Below, in pieces: positions 7,701-16,838 of a stretch of 56,510 bases of DNA; within the stretch, counting starts at the first letter, position 1; each line of letters opens with the position of its first letter. Origin of the DNA: Ignavibacteria bacterium. GTDB lineage: Bacteria > Bacteroidota > Ignavibacteria > Kapaibacteriales > Kapaibacteriaceae. The notes under the pieces were generated by a model that saw nothing but the letters and a program-made list of their open reading frames with translations, searched no databases and was not told where the DNA came from. The translations under genes and the position numbers were made by a program. The stretch lies in NCBI GenBank assembly GCA_016873895.1, contig VGVV01000012.1:1-56510 (forward strand). The letters run 5' to 3'.

Positions 7701-9928
7701 GAATTATATTTTGCTTGTTGATTATCCTAACGTCGCTTGCGAGGCTTGGAGCACAGATAGATTCAACATCGAGGGATAGTCTTCAGAGATACTCTACTGA
7801 GCAGGTCGTTGTTTCTGCAAGTCGGTGGGACGAACAACGACGCTCTGTTCCACGTCAGATTACGACAGTTACGGCCCGCTCCATCCGCGAGGCAAGTCAG
7901 CCAACGACGGCTGATCTCCTCGCGTCAACGGGCGAGGTCTACGTTCAGAAGAGTCAGGCAGGGGGCGGGAGTCCACGCTTGCGCGGATTTGCCGCCAACA
8001 ATGTGCTTATGGTCGTAGACGGCATTCGACTCAACAATGCCATCTATCGCTCGGGTAATCTGCAGAACATTATCCAGGTTGATGCGAATACACTTGATCG
8101 TGTCGAAGTGCTCTTCGGACCAGGTTCTGTCCAGTACGGATCTGATGCCCTAGGTGGAGTGATTACATTTCAAACACATCAGCCTTCGTATTCTGCTGGC
8201 CCCCTGCATGTTCAGGGTGGTGGTATGCTTCGGACGGCATCTGCTACAGGAGAGAAAACGGCTAGTGCTGATGTAGAGTTACAGTGGAGTGATGTGGTTT
8301 CCTATACAGCTGTCACATACTCGAGTTTCGATGATGTTCATTCTGGTAGCAACTTCAGTTCTCAGGCACCTACGTTTGGACGTCGCGATTGGTTTGTCTC
8401 TCGTATCAACGGACGAGACACACAGGTTGTTAACCCTGACCCTCTGATACAAATCCAAAGCGGATACAACCAAATCAATGTTCTTGAGCGCTTACGTATT
8501 GGCCTCTCTGATGATTGGAGTGTAAACACACTTATGATGTTCACGACATCTTCGAACATTCCCCGATACGACCGACTAGTAGAAACGCAAATTCGGAATG
8601 GCGTTACGTTACCACGAAGTACAGAATGGTATTATGGTCCTCAGCTTCTGAGTCTCAATGCGGTTACGTTATCTGGTACCAATGTTGGCTCGTGGGCCGA
8701 TGATATTACACTTACAGCGTCGTATCAATGGTATGAAGAGTCACGTCACTCGCGCAACTTCGGCAGCGATCTTCTTCGCAATCAATACGAGCGTGTTGCG
8801 ATACTTTCCATGAATGCAGATGCTCGACTTCGCATTGGCGAAAAGAAGTACGACCGGGATCTCTACTATGGTGTTGAAGTATCACGTCAAGACATTGCAT
8901 CGACGGCAAACACGAGAGACATTGTCTCAAATGCCATAATACCTGCGATTACTCGATATCCCAACGGCGGATCCACCTATGATACCTATGCAGCATATTC
9001 AATGTTGAGATGGGGCTTCTCTGAATCACTCGCGATATCGGCAGGAATACGACTAACATCAATATCATTACAGTCGATGATATCTGATACGACATTGTTC
9101 AGACTTCCGTTCACTAGCATTGAACTTCATCCATCTGCTCTTACCGGATCGATTGGGATGACATGGCTCTCGCTCGAAAACGTGACAATTCATGCGAACC
9201 TTGCATCGGGATTTCGTGCACCCAATGTGGATGATGTAGCAAAGGTCTTTGATTCCGAGCCTGGACGTGTTGTTGTTCCAAACCCAGGGTTGGGTCCTGT
9301 TTACGTTACAACGGCAGAGGCAGGAATCGATCTGCAGGTTGATGACGGGTGGACCATTACTGCAAATGTCTATCAGTCGTGGTTGCGCGATGCGATGGAG
9401 CAACGTGCGTTTACATTAAACGGACGTGATTCCATTGAGTTCAACGATGTAATGAGCCAGGTTGATGCCCTGCAGAATGTTGGAAAGGGCTTCATACAGG
9501 GCGTCTCGCTTTCGATCCGAGGCGAGATAACATCCGAGTTGATGTTACACGCATCTGCTACATACACATACGGACGCGACGTCACAAACGATGTCCCACT
9601 CGAGCACGTGGTGCCTGCCTATGGTGCTGCACAATTACGCTGGCATCCCCTCCAGCAACTTACTCTCATCGCGCAGCTACAATGGTCCGCTGCTTGGCTT
9701 GAGTCAGACATAGCACCAGCAGATAAGCCCCTTGTCAACATAAACTTTCCTCCAGGGGGCCTGCCTGCATGGACAATCGGAAATATCAGAGCATCATATG
9801 ATGTCTGCCGCTGGCTTACAGCACAGGCATCGCTCGAGAACATCTTCGATCTGCAGTATCGCAGTGCTGGCTCGGGCATATCGGCGCCAGGACGCAACAT
9901 CATGGTTGCACTGAGGTGTAGGTTCTGA
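7697..9928 (+). CDS. TonB-dependent outer-membrane receptor
   Basis: A 743-residue TonB-dependent transporter. It has a signal peptide (MRIIFCLLIILTSLARLGAQ), a TonB-box-like segment STEQVVVSASRWDEQ, a plug domain with LRGFAANNVLMVVDGIRLNN and VEVLFGPGSVQYGSDALGGV, and a C-terminal barrel ending in VALRCRF with terminal Phe. The receptor resembles the hemin/vitamin/siderophore group more than SusC, because it lacks the long N-terminal carboxypeptidase-like domain. Substrate unknown. It follows the DUF3298 gene with a 4-bp overlap and precedes a secreted propeller protein, suggesting one transcription unit. Confidence 0.9.
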   Translation: MRIIFCLLIILTSLARLGAQIDSTSRDSLQRYSTEQVVVSASRWDEQRRSVPRQITTVTARSIREASQPTTADLLASTGEVYVQKSQAGGGSPRLRGFAANNVLMVVDGIRLNNAIYRSGNLQNIIQVDANTLDRVEVLFGPGSVQYGSDALGGVITFQTHQPSYSAGPLHVQGGGMLRTASATGEKTASADVELQWSDVVSYTAVTYSSFDDVHSGSNFSSQAPTFGRRDWFVSRINGRDTQVVNPDPLIQIQSGYNQINVLERLRIGLSDDWSVNTLMMFTTSSNIPRYDRLVETQIRNGVTLPRSTEWYYGPQLLSLNAVTLSGTNVGSWADDITLTASYQWYEESRHSRNFGSDLLRNQYERVAILSMNADARLRIGEKKYDRDLYYGVEVSRQDIASTANTRDIVSNAIIPAITRYPNGGSTYDTYAAYSMLRWGFSESLAISAGIRLTSISLQSMISDTTLFRLPFTSIELHPSALTGSIGMTWLSLENVTIHANLASGFRAPNVDDVAKVFDSEPGRVVVPNPGLGPVYVTTAEAGIDLQVDDGWTITANVYQSWLRDAMEQRAFTLNGRDSIEFNDVMSQVDALQNVGKGFIQGVSLSIRGEITSELMLHASATYTYGRDVTNDVPLEHVVPAYGAAQLRWHPLQQLTLIAQLQWSAAWLESDIAPADKPLVNINFPPGGLPAWTIGNIRASYDVCRWLTAQASLENIFDLQYRSAGSGISAPGRNIMVALRCRF

Positions 9929-9929
9929 T

Positions 9930-11015
9930 ATGAGATGCATCATACTATTAATGTTAGTTATCGATACCGTGCATACATCTGCGCAGCAGAATGGACCGTG
10001 GAATAGCCCCCTTCGCATTGCTTGGTCCAATGATGGACGAACATTCGGCGCGTCGGAGATTTATCAAGATTCCGCAGGGGTGCCTTCGGTTGCACGGTGG
10101 CGCGGAGATACTTTCGTGTGTGCGTTCCAGTGGTTTCGCGAGCCTCGCGGAACTTCCTCGTGGGATAGGGTTGCCGTGAAGTTCTCATACAATGATGGTA
10201 TGACGTGGACAGAGCCAACACCGATTGTTGTTCGTGGCATCCCTGCGCAATACCAACGCCCTTTCGACCCAACGCTTGTGGAAGCAGGTGGACGTCTTCG
10301 CATGTACTTTTCATCGAGTGATGGCATGCCCATGGGTGGGCTCTCCGACATAGTCAATACGTACAGTGCAATTAGTGATGATGGCGTTACCTATGAGTTC
10401 GAGCCTGGCGCACGATTCGATATGCCCAACAGGCCAGTCATAGATCCCGCTGTAATATTCTTTCGCAACAAATGGCATTTCTCAGCACCAATTGGTGCGC
10501 CACAAGAGGGGGCTTATCATTCAGTCTCGAGTAACGGCTTGTTGTTTGAGCCACGTCCGCCATATCCATCAGACAACACGCATAACTGGACCGGAAACTT
10601 TGTCGTTGTTCATGATACCGCACTTCGTTTTTATGGTAGCGGTCCATCATTATGGTACAAGGAGTCCGCCGATGCTGAGTCATGGGGACCCTTCGTTCCA
10701 ACGAATGTGATGGGTGGGGATCCGTCGGTTGTAAGGACACGCGATGGTAGATATGTGATGATCTATGTTGGACCACGATATCCGACAGCCGTTCCGGCAG
10801 ATGGTCGCGAGTTTGTTGTCTGTGTAGCAGGTCAATGGGCAACAGTTCCCTTCGATCCCAGCAACTCGAACTATTTCTTGTATTCACTACAAGGACAATG
10901 TATTGCACATGGTGTTGTGAACGGCAACAGCGTTGACGCTATCGTAAGCACACAACCAATCCTCTTGATGCTGCAGACAGAGTCGGCTTCACATGTAGCG
11001 TTACTTATTCCCTAG
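9930..11015 (+). CDS. Secreted beta-propeller (sialidase/GH43-like) protein
   Basis: A 361-residue exported protein with a signal peptide cleaved near TSAQ. It has repeated Asp-box or five-blade propeller signatures: SYNDGMTWTEP, YSAISDDGVTYEF, HSVSSNGLLFEP and GGDPSVVRTRDGRYVMIYVG. These resemble sialidases and GH43/GH32-type glycan-acting propellers. I cannot identify catalytic acids with certainty, so it may be a binding or structural propeller. It starts 1 base after the TonB receptor stop, so it may supply or present the receptor's ligand (inference). Its 3' end overlaps the convergent MbnH gene by 15 bp. Confidence 0.65.
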   Translation: MRCIILLMLVIDTVHTSAQQNGPWNSPLRIAWSNDGRTFGASEIYQDSAGVPSVARWRGDTFVCAFQWFREPRGTSSWDRVAVKFSYNDGMTWTEPTPIVVRGIPAQYQRPFDPTLVEAGGRLRMYFSSSDGMPMGGLSDIVNTYSAISDDGVTYEFEPGARFDMPNRPVIDPAVIFFRNKWHFSAPIGAPQEGAYHSVSSNGLLFEPRPPYPSDNTHNWTGNFVVVHDTALRFYGSGPSLWYKESADAESWGPFVPTNVMGGDPSVVRTRDGRYVMIYVGPRYPTAVPADGREFVVCVAGQWATVPFDPSNSNYFLYSLQGQCIAHGVVNGNSVDAIVSTQPILLMLQTESASHVALLIP

Positions 11016-12035
11016 TGGCTGTGCGGTTGTGGGATCTGCAAATCGTGCATTGTTTAGAAAATCATTGTCTGTTAGCGTAAGCAAAAAAGCAATAATGTCT
11101 TTGCGCTCACCATCATTCAGCACTCCAATAGTTCGAAGTCTTGGATCTGCATGTGAGGCATATTTATCAGGTGAACTGTAATGCAACAGGACATCCCGTA
11201 AGCGTCGAAAGCGCCCATCGTGCATATAGGGGTGCGTTACGGCGATGTTGCGAAGTGAGGGCACACGGAATGTATAATCGTCTTTGTCAACTCTGGAAAC
11301 TTTTGCTCGTCCAATGTCCATAAGAGCTGAGTCTACATGTATGCCGTTACTTACGAATTCATTATTCGTAAACAGCGGCTCGGTATGACATGGTGAACAG
11401 TGCCGTCTGAATAGGGTAAGCCCACGATGCTCCTGTATCGAGAACGTGTCCTTACCTGAGATATAGTTGTCGTATCGCGATTTCCCACTCACGAGACTCG
11501 CACAAAAATGTCCAAGTGCAGTAAGTATGCGTGGCACAGAAATGGTATCGGAATTGTAGGCACCGAGAAATCTTAGTGCATACCTTGGAGCTGATCGAAT
11601 CTTATGCAGAATGTTGGGCATTGTCTCTCCCAGTTCATCGTGACCCGTTATGGGGCTTATCGACTGCATATCCAGATGTTCAATAGCCCCATCCCACATG
11701 TACGACGTTTGCCAAGCAAGATTTTGAAGTGCCGGAACGTTGCGTTTGCCAACACGTCCGAGTACACCATGGCTTAGGGTATGGTCTATATGAGCGAAAG
11801 CACTAAACTGCTGATGACACGTTGCACAGCTGGTGCTACTATCGATGGAGAGAATGGGATCATAAAACAGATGTCGTCCGAGTTCTCGCAGTGCAGAATC
11901 ATTTGCAGACTCCGGTAGCTCATAGTCTGGATAGGGGAAGCCCAGTGTTGTATCATCAACAGATAAGCCCCATAACGATAGGCACAACAAGAAAGTTAAA
12001 ACCGTAGTTAGCACTTTAGCGGACATGGAATGCAC
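11001..12035 (-). CDS. Di-heme cytochrome c peroxidase family (MbnH-like)
   Basis: A 344-residue exported di-heme protein of the MauG/CcpA family. It has a signal peptide and two c-type heme sites, CATCH at 70-74 and CSPCH at 213-217, with the family segments LGRHLFYDPILS, FRVPSLRNIAVTHPYMHDGRF and TIGVLNDGERKDIIAFLL. Because an MbnP homologue lies directly upstream and overlaps it by 20 bp, it is best read as MbnH, the partner that in characterised pairs oxidises a Trp of MbnP to kynurenine to build a copper site. A conventional peroxidase role is the alternative. ATG at 12035 follows AAGG closely; ATG at 12026 is also possible. Confidence 0.85.
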   Translation of the reverse strand: MHSMSAKVLTTVLTFLLCLSLWGLSVDDTTLGFPYPDYELPESANDSALRELGRHLFYDPILSIDSSTSCATCHQQFSAFAHIDHTLSHGVLGRVGKRNVPALQNLAWQTSYMWDGAIEHLDMQSISPITGHDELGETMPNILHKIRSAPRYALRFLGAYNSDTISVPRILTALGHFCASLVSGKSRYDNYISGKDTFSIQEHRGLTLFRRHCSPCHTEPLFTNNEFVSNGIHVDSALMDIGRAKVSRVDKDDYTFRVPSLRNIAVTHPYMHDGRFRRLRDVLLHYSSPDKYASHADPRLRTIGVLNDGERKDIIAFLLTLTDNDFLNNARFADPTTAQPLGNK

Positions 12036-12765
12036 CTTGTAGACGCGTCATAAATGGCTTGGCTGTCTTCACATCTGTAATGCTTGGCGTCTGAGAAAAG
12101 TCGACACCTCCATGTAGATCGATAAACTTTCCAAGATCAAAAGTTATCTCGAGAGATTGAGCATCATCAGTAAGAACAATCGGATGCCGCAATGGCAGAT
12201 GAATACGCTGCACATTGCTATAAGGGGCTTGATATCCACCAAGATGATATTCGATAAGGTGCTTGGTTAGCGGCGACGAAGGTGCTGTACCCTCCATCTT
12301 AAAAAAGATAAATCCAGTGGACCACGTCCAGTACATACCGAGAAGAGGATCAAGCGAACCCTCTTGTGGGCCTCGAACATTATCAGAGCTGTCTACCCCT
12401 AGAGTAAATGATAATGATGAGTACCTCCCAGATGGTACATCGGTAATATCGATGAAGTTGTGGCGAATGTGCGCCTCATCTACGTCGTTATCATGAATGA
12501 TTAAGTGATAGCCGCGCAGCGTATGGGTGTATCCATCATCGCCGTACAATGAAATGTTACCTACATAGTATCGTAATATCGACACAGAATAAACTTGCCC
12601 GTAAACATTGCTGTATACGGGCTTGTTGAATACTGTTTCTGCGTAATGATTCTGCTAGCTAAAGTCGATATGAACACGAGCCGACGGTCTGGATATCTGG
12701 CCATAGACGAGTGTACATGCGCAGAGAGCCGTTAGCACTTGCATCAATAACAGACGCGTGTACAA
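12016..12765 (-). pseudogene. MbnP-like copper protein with in-frame UAG
   Basis: The frame from 12585 downward is a clear MbnP-type protein: VSILRYYVGNISLYG, then DVPSGRYSSLSFTLGVDS, LDPLLGMYWTWSTGFIF and FKMEG. The missing N terminus lies upstream in the same frame: a TTG start at 12765 (GGGGAG eight bases before it), MYTRLLLMQVLTALCACTLV, cleavage near YGQ, then SRPSARVHIDFS, a TAG at 12655-12657 (codon 37) and QNHYAETVFNKPVYSN joining the rest. Everything but that UAG looks functional, and no other stop occurs in about 250 codons. It may be a fresh pseudogene, a sequencing error, or a UAG that is read through. An internal GTG at 12585 would give a form without export signal. Overlaps MbnH. 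Confidence 0.7.
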
Positions 12766-12770
12766 TACGT

Positions 12771-14732
12771 CTACTCCCCAATCACAACAGGATAGCTGAT
12801 AGAGTTATTCTCATGTGTTATGCGGACAACATATGCACCTGCGTAGACGGTTTGAACGTCCATGAAACACATTGTGCTGCCTTGATAGATCGTAGCACGC
12901 TGAATGATGCGGCCAGCCATGTCAACAAGTTCAACATTGGCAGACGTCATGAGCGGCGTCGTGATCTGAATGACTAAGACATCATTCGCTGGATTTGGGT
13001 AGACTGTTGTTGTCGACAAAGGCGAATCTTGCTCGGCAACACTTGTTGTAGTATCTGGCTTGATAACCAGCGTAAACGACTGCTCTGCGCGAATGGTATC
13101 GCCTGCGACAACAGCACGGATTGTGATTGGATATGTTCCTGCTATAGGCTTCTGCCATGTTATGATGCCAGTCTGGCGTGCAAGCGTCATTCCATCTACA
13201 GAATCTTTGAATCTGTAAACAAGCCGCTTTGATGTATCAGATACAGCTGCCTTTACCGTGTAGCTATATGGTTTGCCTTCATACCCGATAGTTACCGGTT
13301 GAGATGTGAATGTAATCTTGACAGGTGTGTTGCTTGCAATGGTCAAGAAGTATGTCTGCTTTGCTGAATACTCCTTACCACCCGAAGTAATCTTAGCCAC
13401 AAGCGAAACGTTGTGGCGTCCTACCGTAGGAGCTGCCCACGAAACCGCACCACTGGCAGCATCAACAACCATGCCTGTGGGTGCACTTTCCAGCACATAG
13501 CTGATTGGTTCGTTTACCGTAGCCTGTGCTTTTGCATTGTAGAGATACGGAGTTCCTTCCTTGCCGGCCATCACAGCCTGAGTACTAAACGTCACGGCTG
13601 GCACACTTGTGTTTGGAGTGTATGTGGTAACTGTTTCTGTGATGGTAACACCCGTAGAACCAGCACCTGGGGTGCGTGAGCCAAAGTTCTCGGTTATCAC
13701 TACGCCATAGTACGTTGGCCCAATCATGTATGGGTAGGCTGAAACGCCGTTCTCATCAATCGTTGCGAAATAGGCATATGTACCATTGGGATATTCTGGA
13801 GTTACGCAGAAACGGCCATTGTGGTCATCGAGATCACCGGAACCTGCTACGAACTCAAAATCTTCGGCGTAAGCACCAAGTGGTTGTGCGGCAAGTGTTG
13901 GACCATACTGCTGCTGAGTAAGTACCTGTCCGTTGGCAAGCGTTGTGCGCTCTGTGATGTTGCGCAGGCGATAGCTTGGCTTCATACGCTTGACGTTTTT
14001 GGTGCCATCTTCCCAACCATATACGCCGTAGATCGGATAACCGTCGAAGCAGAAACCAATAAGCGGACCATGCTTTGTTGCGTCTGGCACATAGAGACCA
14101 TCAGCTAGATACATATCGCAAACATCAGACATCTTAACTTTTGCAATGTTGAATGCTGTTGGGTTCTGATGATGATGATACTGGCCTAGTGTTCCGCCTC
14201 CGCCACCCGGACCTGGTGGACCTGTTTGCAAGGGGGCTGGGTGTCCTGTAGCGCAGTCAAACCCGGTACGTTCAAAATGGATAGCGTTCTGGTGCCAGAT
14301 GTTGGCGTTATTGTACGAGCGGGCGTCAGCATAGTTGTAGATTGGTACACCATTGATGAGGACGCCAATGTGACCAAGCCCCACAGTTGTCTTGGTACCT
14401 GTCTGTACCTTCGGAACCAGTGGTAGCTTAAACAGATAGTTGCGCCCCACAGCCTGAGCTGGGTTGCCATCTCGGTACGGACCGATCACATACGACGGGA
14501 TACCGTTACAGCGCACATACGAGTAATCCTTAGAATACTGCACTACCTGAACATTCGCCTTGAACGTATCGGCAATTGGCGTTGGATTACCCTTGATGTA
14601 ATGACGTCCCGTTATTTCTGTGGTATTGATGATCTAAGACGTAAGTGCTGGATGCTGAGGGGTCTGTGCACGGACACCCCACGCAGACATTGCGATGGTT
14701 AAGAGCATGAACAATCGACGTGCAGAACTCAT
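12771..14732 (-). pseudogene. YHYH-domain T9SS-type secreted protein with in-frame UAG
   Basis: The gene starts at ATG 14732 with a strong AAGGAG (14738-14743), then signal peptide MSSARRLFMLLTIAMSAWG cleaved near RAQ, QHPALTS, a TAG at 14634-14636 (codon 33), and on in the same frame as IINTTEITGRHYIKGNPTPI and VQYSKDYSYVRCNGIPSYV, the normal start of YHYH proteins. The domain has GQYHHHQNP (His cluster), LIGFCFDGYPIYGVYG and DDHNGRFCVTPEYPNGTYAY. Two Ig/cadherin-like repeats follow (about residues 390-570), then a type A T9SS sorting domain (VYPNPANDVLVIQI). So it is a cell-surface or secreted protein, perhaps metal-binding. The UAG may replace Trp (TGG). It is followed at once by MbnP. Confidence 0.75.
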
Positions 14733-14737
14733 TGTTA

Positions 14738-14743
14738 CTCCTT
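14738..14743 (-). promoter_or_regulatory. Strong Shine-Dalgarno of the YHYH gene
   Basis: AAGGAG lies six bases before the ATG at 14732 on the minus strand. It decides the start of the YHYH gene and shows that the signal peptide upstream of the in-frame UAG is meant to be translated. A very similar GAGTAACA-ATG arrangement precedes the TPR gene at 16839. Confidence 0.75.
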
Positions 14744-14787
14744 GTGTACAAACGGAACAGAATCAGGCCATTCTAGCCATGAACGGT

Positions 14788-15942
14788 TTACCTCGCAGCC
14801 AGATAACGCTTTCGAAGATAGCGGCTTACAGGACGTTCAAAAGCATAATAGATAGAAACCGCCACCACGTTCATGGTTACATACGAAGCGGTGGCTGCAA
14901 CATAATAGTTTATGCCAAGATCTTCTAGGTTGTATTGAATCTGCATTCCAACTTCAGGCCACCAGATAAATGGCATCAGCTGTATGAGATATAGGGCAAA
15001 AGATGCTTCTCCCAGAAGAACGAGGACCTTCGTTGATAACAGCCGCGATGCCAAGCCCCCTACGTGAAGTCCGTAGATAACAACAGCAGCACTTAGACCT
15101 ATACTCTTTTGTATGAAAATGCCAAGTCGGTGATCTCCTACGTGGTTTGGACCACCAAGGTCTGTTGCTACACTGATTGCGTTCCAGAACAACACAACAC
15201 CAACGAGAACGATGAAATCGCCCCAATACTTCTTTTGGGGTAAGATGTGGCGTGCGACTGTTGCAGCAAGCATTCCAGAGACAAAATCAATGATACGGCT
15301 AAAGATGGTAAAGGTCCATGCTCCGCTGTCCCAGTATAATGTTCCGTATACGACGATGTCTTGGTACAGATCTGTGGCTCCATTTGCAAAGGCAAGTGCA
15401 ACTATCCAGACAACAATTGCGAGAGCTATAATCCGCCACGCCTTCACCTGCTTTGATCTGGCAGTGTCGCGTGTGCTTCGATCTCCAAAAAGTTTACTGA
15501 TGTAATAAATGAGGAATGGGGCTGAAAAATAGTACGACTCTTCCACGGTAAGAGTCCACATTGGACTTATAAGCGAAAGCCGATAGTCAGGGACCCATGC
15601 TTGTAAGAGCAGGAGGTGGAGCACGATATTTTCGTATGAAAACTCGCCCCAGCGCGAGCACACGGCGATAGCAATCAGCAACGTGGTGAGCGGGTAGATT
15701 CGTATCAGTCGCCGCTTAATGTAGTCCTTCCACGAGAATGTTCCATCAATCAACCTATCTGCATAGAGATATGTAAACAGATAGCCACTAAGCGCAAAGA
15801 ACACATTTACACCGGTCCAACCGTATTGGAGAAAGATTGGTATTTCGGGTAAGTGCCCGTTGAGCATGTGCCCATAAAACACCATTCCAGCTGCAATCGC
15901 GCGAATGCCTGTAAGTGCAGCTATGTGTTGCGGTTGACTCAT
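14788..15942 (-). CDS. Acyltransferase 3 family membrane protein
   Basis: A 384-residue integral membrane acyltransferase of the OafA/YrhL family, which O-acylates sugars of surface polysaccharides or glycolipids. The N-terminal LTGIRAIAAGMVFYGHML contains the conserved R and catalytic His, followed by GWTGVNVFFALSGYLFTYLY, RRLIRIYPL and SLISPMWTLTVEESYYF with the conserved E. About ten hydrophobic segments follow. Length is normal. It lies 55 bp upstream of the YHYH gene on the same strand and may be cotranscribed, but a functional link is only an inference. Confidence 0.85.
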   Translation of the reverse strand: MSQPQHIAALTGIRAIAAGMVFYGHMLNGHLPEIPIFLQYGWTGVNVFFALSGYLFTYLYADRLIDGTFSWKDYIKRRLIRIYPLTTLLIAIAVCSRWGEFSYENIVLHLLLLQAWVPDYRLSLISPMWTLTVEESYYFSAPFLIYYISKLFGDRSTRDTARSKQVKAWRIIALAIVVWIVALAFANGATDLYQDIVVYGTLYWDSGAWTFTIFSRIIDFVSGMLAATVARHILPQKKYWGDFIVLVGVVLFWNAISVATDLGGPNHVGDHRLGIFIQKSIGLSAAVVIYGLHVGGLASRLLSTKVLVLLGEASFALYLIQLMPFIWWPEVGMQIQYNLEDLGINYYVAATASYVTMNVVAVSIYYAFERPVSRYLRKRYLAAR

Positions 15943-16036
15943 GTGCAGATCAAATGTTCAAAGTGGGTCGAATATACGGGGCCTTGCGGTAGGATGTCGT
16001 ATCACCGAATGTGAGGTAGATAGATATACTGCACTC

Positions 16037-16693
16037 ATGAAATTTCGCAATCGTGAAGACGCAGCAGAAAGACTATTACCTCTGATTCAGATATACAAGC
16101 GACACAGTGGCGTGGTATTCGATATTCCGCGAGGTGGTGTTCCAATCGCAACGCGTGTATCAAGATTTCTGGAGTGGGAGGTCTCGGCTCTGCTGGTGAA
16201 GAAGATATCTCATCCGGATAATCATGAGTACGCCATAGGAGCAGTTGGTTTGCAGGGGGCATACATCGATCCCCAGCATCGCTCAATCTCTGAGCGATAT
16301 CTGAAACGAGAAATTGATATACAGCGCGCAATACTGCGTAGGCGTATGGTTGATTATCATCTAAAGCCAGTAGACGTAGCACATCGTACCGTGATGATAG
16401 TTGATGATGGTATCGCTACCTGCCTCACGATACGATATGCAGTGGAGATCGTTCGTAGTCAACATCCTCGATGTATTGTTGTGGTTAGCCCCGTAGCAAG
16501 TATGGATGCTGTGCGGCTGTTGCGTCCTATTGTAGAAGATCTGATCGTATTAAACACTCCGAGTTCTCTTGGTGCGATTGGTGAATGGTACGAATTATTC
16601 GATGAGATTAGCGACGAAGACGTGATTGAATGCCTCTCTATAGATTTGCATCATGAGCATCAATCAATGGGACTAAGGCTACGCCGCAGATGA
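16037..16693 (+). CDS. Phosphoribosyltransferase-domain protein
   Basis: A 218-residue type I phosphoribosyltransferase-fold protein of the COG1926 kind. FDIPRGGVPIATRVSRFLEW is the conserved N-terminal loop, and TVMIVDDGIATCLTIRYAVE is the PRPP-binding motif. Most members read VDDGIATGAT at this place; here Cys129 replaces the Gly in the tight phosphate-binding loop. The flexible arm region HPDNHEYAIGAVG is present. Substrate unknown; members are often found beside dienelactone hydrolase or stress genes, which is not the case here. ATG at 16037 matches the family start; the upstream open frame from 15941 overlaps the divergent acyltransferase start. Confidence 0.8.
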   Translation: MKFRNREDAAERLLPLIQIYKRHSGVVFDIPRGGVPIATRVSRFLEWEVSALLVKKISHPDNHEYAIGAVGLQGAYIDPQHRSISERYLKREIDIQRAILRRRMVDYHLKPVDVAHRTVMIVDDGIATCLTIRYAVEIVRSQHPRCIVVVSPVASMDAVRLLRPIVEDLIVLNTPSSLGAIGEWYELFDEISDEDVIECLSIDLHHEHQSMGLRLRRR

Positions 16694-16838
16694 GTTTGTC
16701 TACGGTACCGAGCCAAGAGACCGCGCGTGTGATCGATAAAGGTATGCTCCATAATGGCTGCAGTTCAGTTGTGCAGTGCATCGCAACAGTATAGTGCAAT
16801 AGCGTATTTTCGACTCATTCAATAGTAGGAGAGTAACA

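Noticed and set aside
12016..12585. MbnP as a short intact gene starting at GTG 12585
   Set aside because: This form would lack the signal peptide and the first strand of the domain, both of which are present upstream in the same frame.
12016..14732. Genome-wide reassignment of UAG to an amino acid
   Set aside because: Many genes here end in UAG at sensible places (for example the genes ending at 11015, 17588, 33715 and 45346, and the YHYH gene itself), so UAG is a normal stop in this organism.
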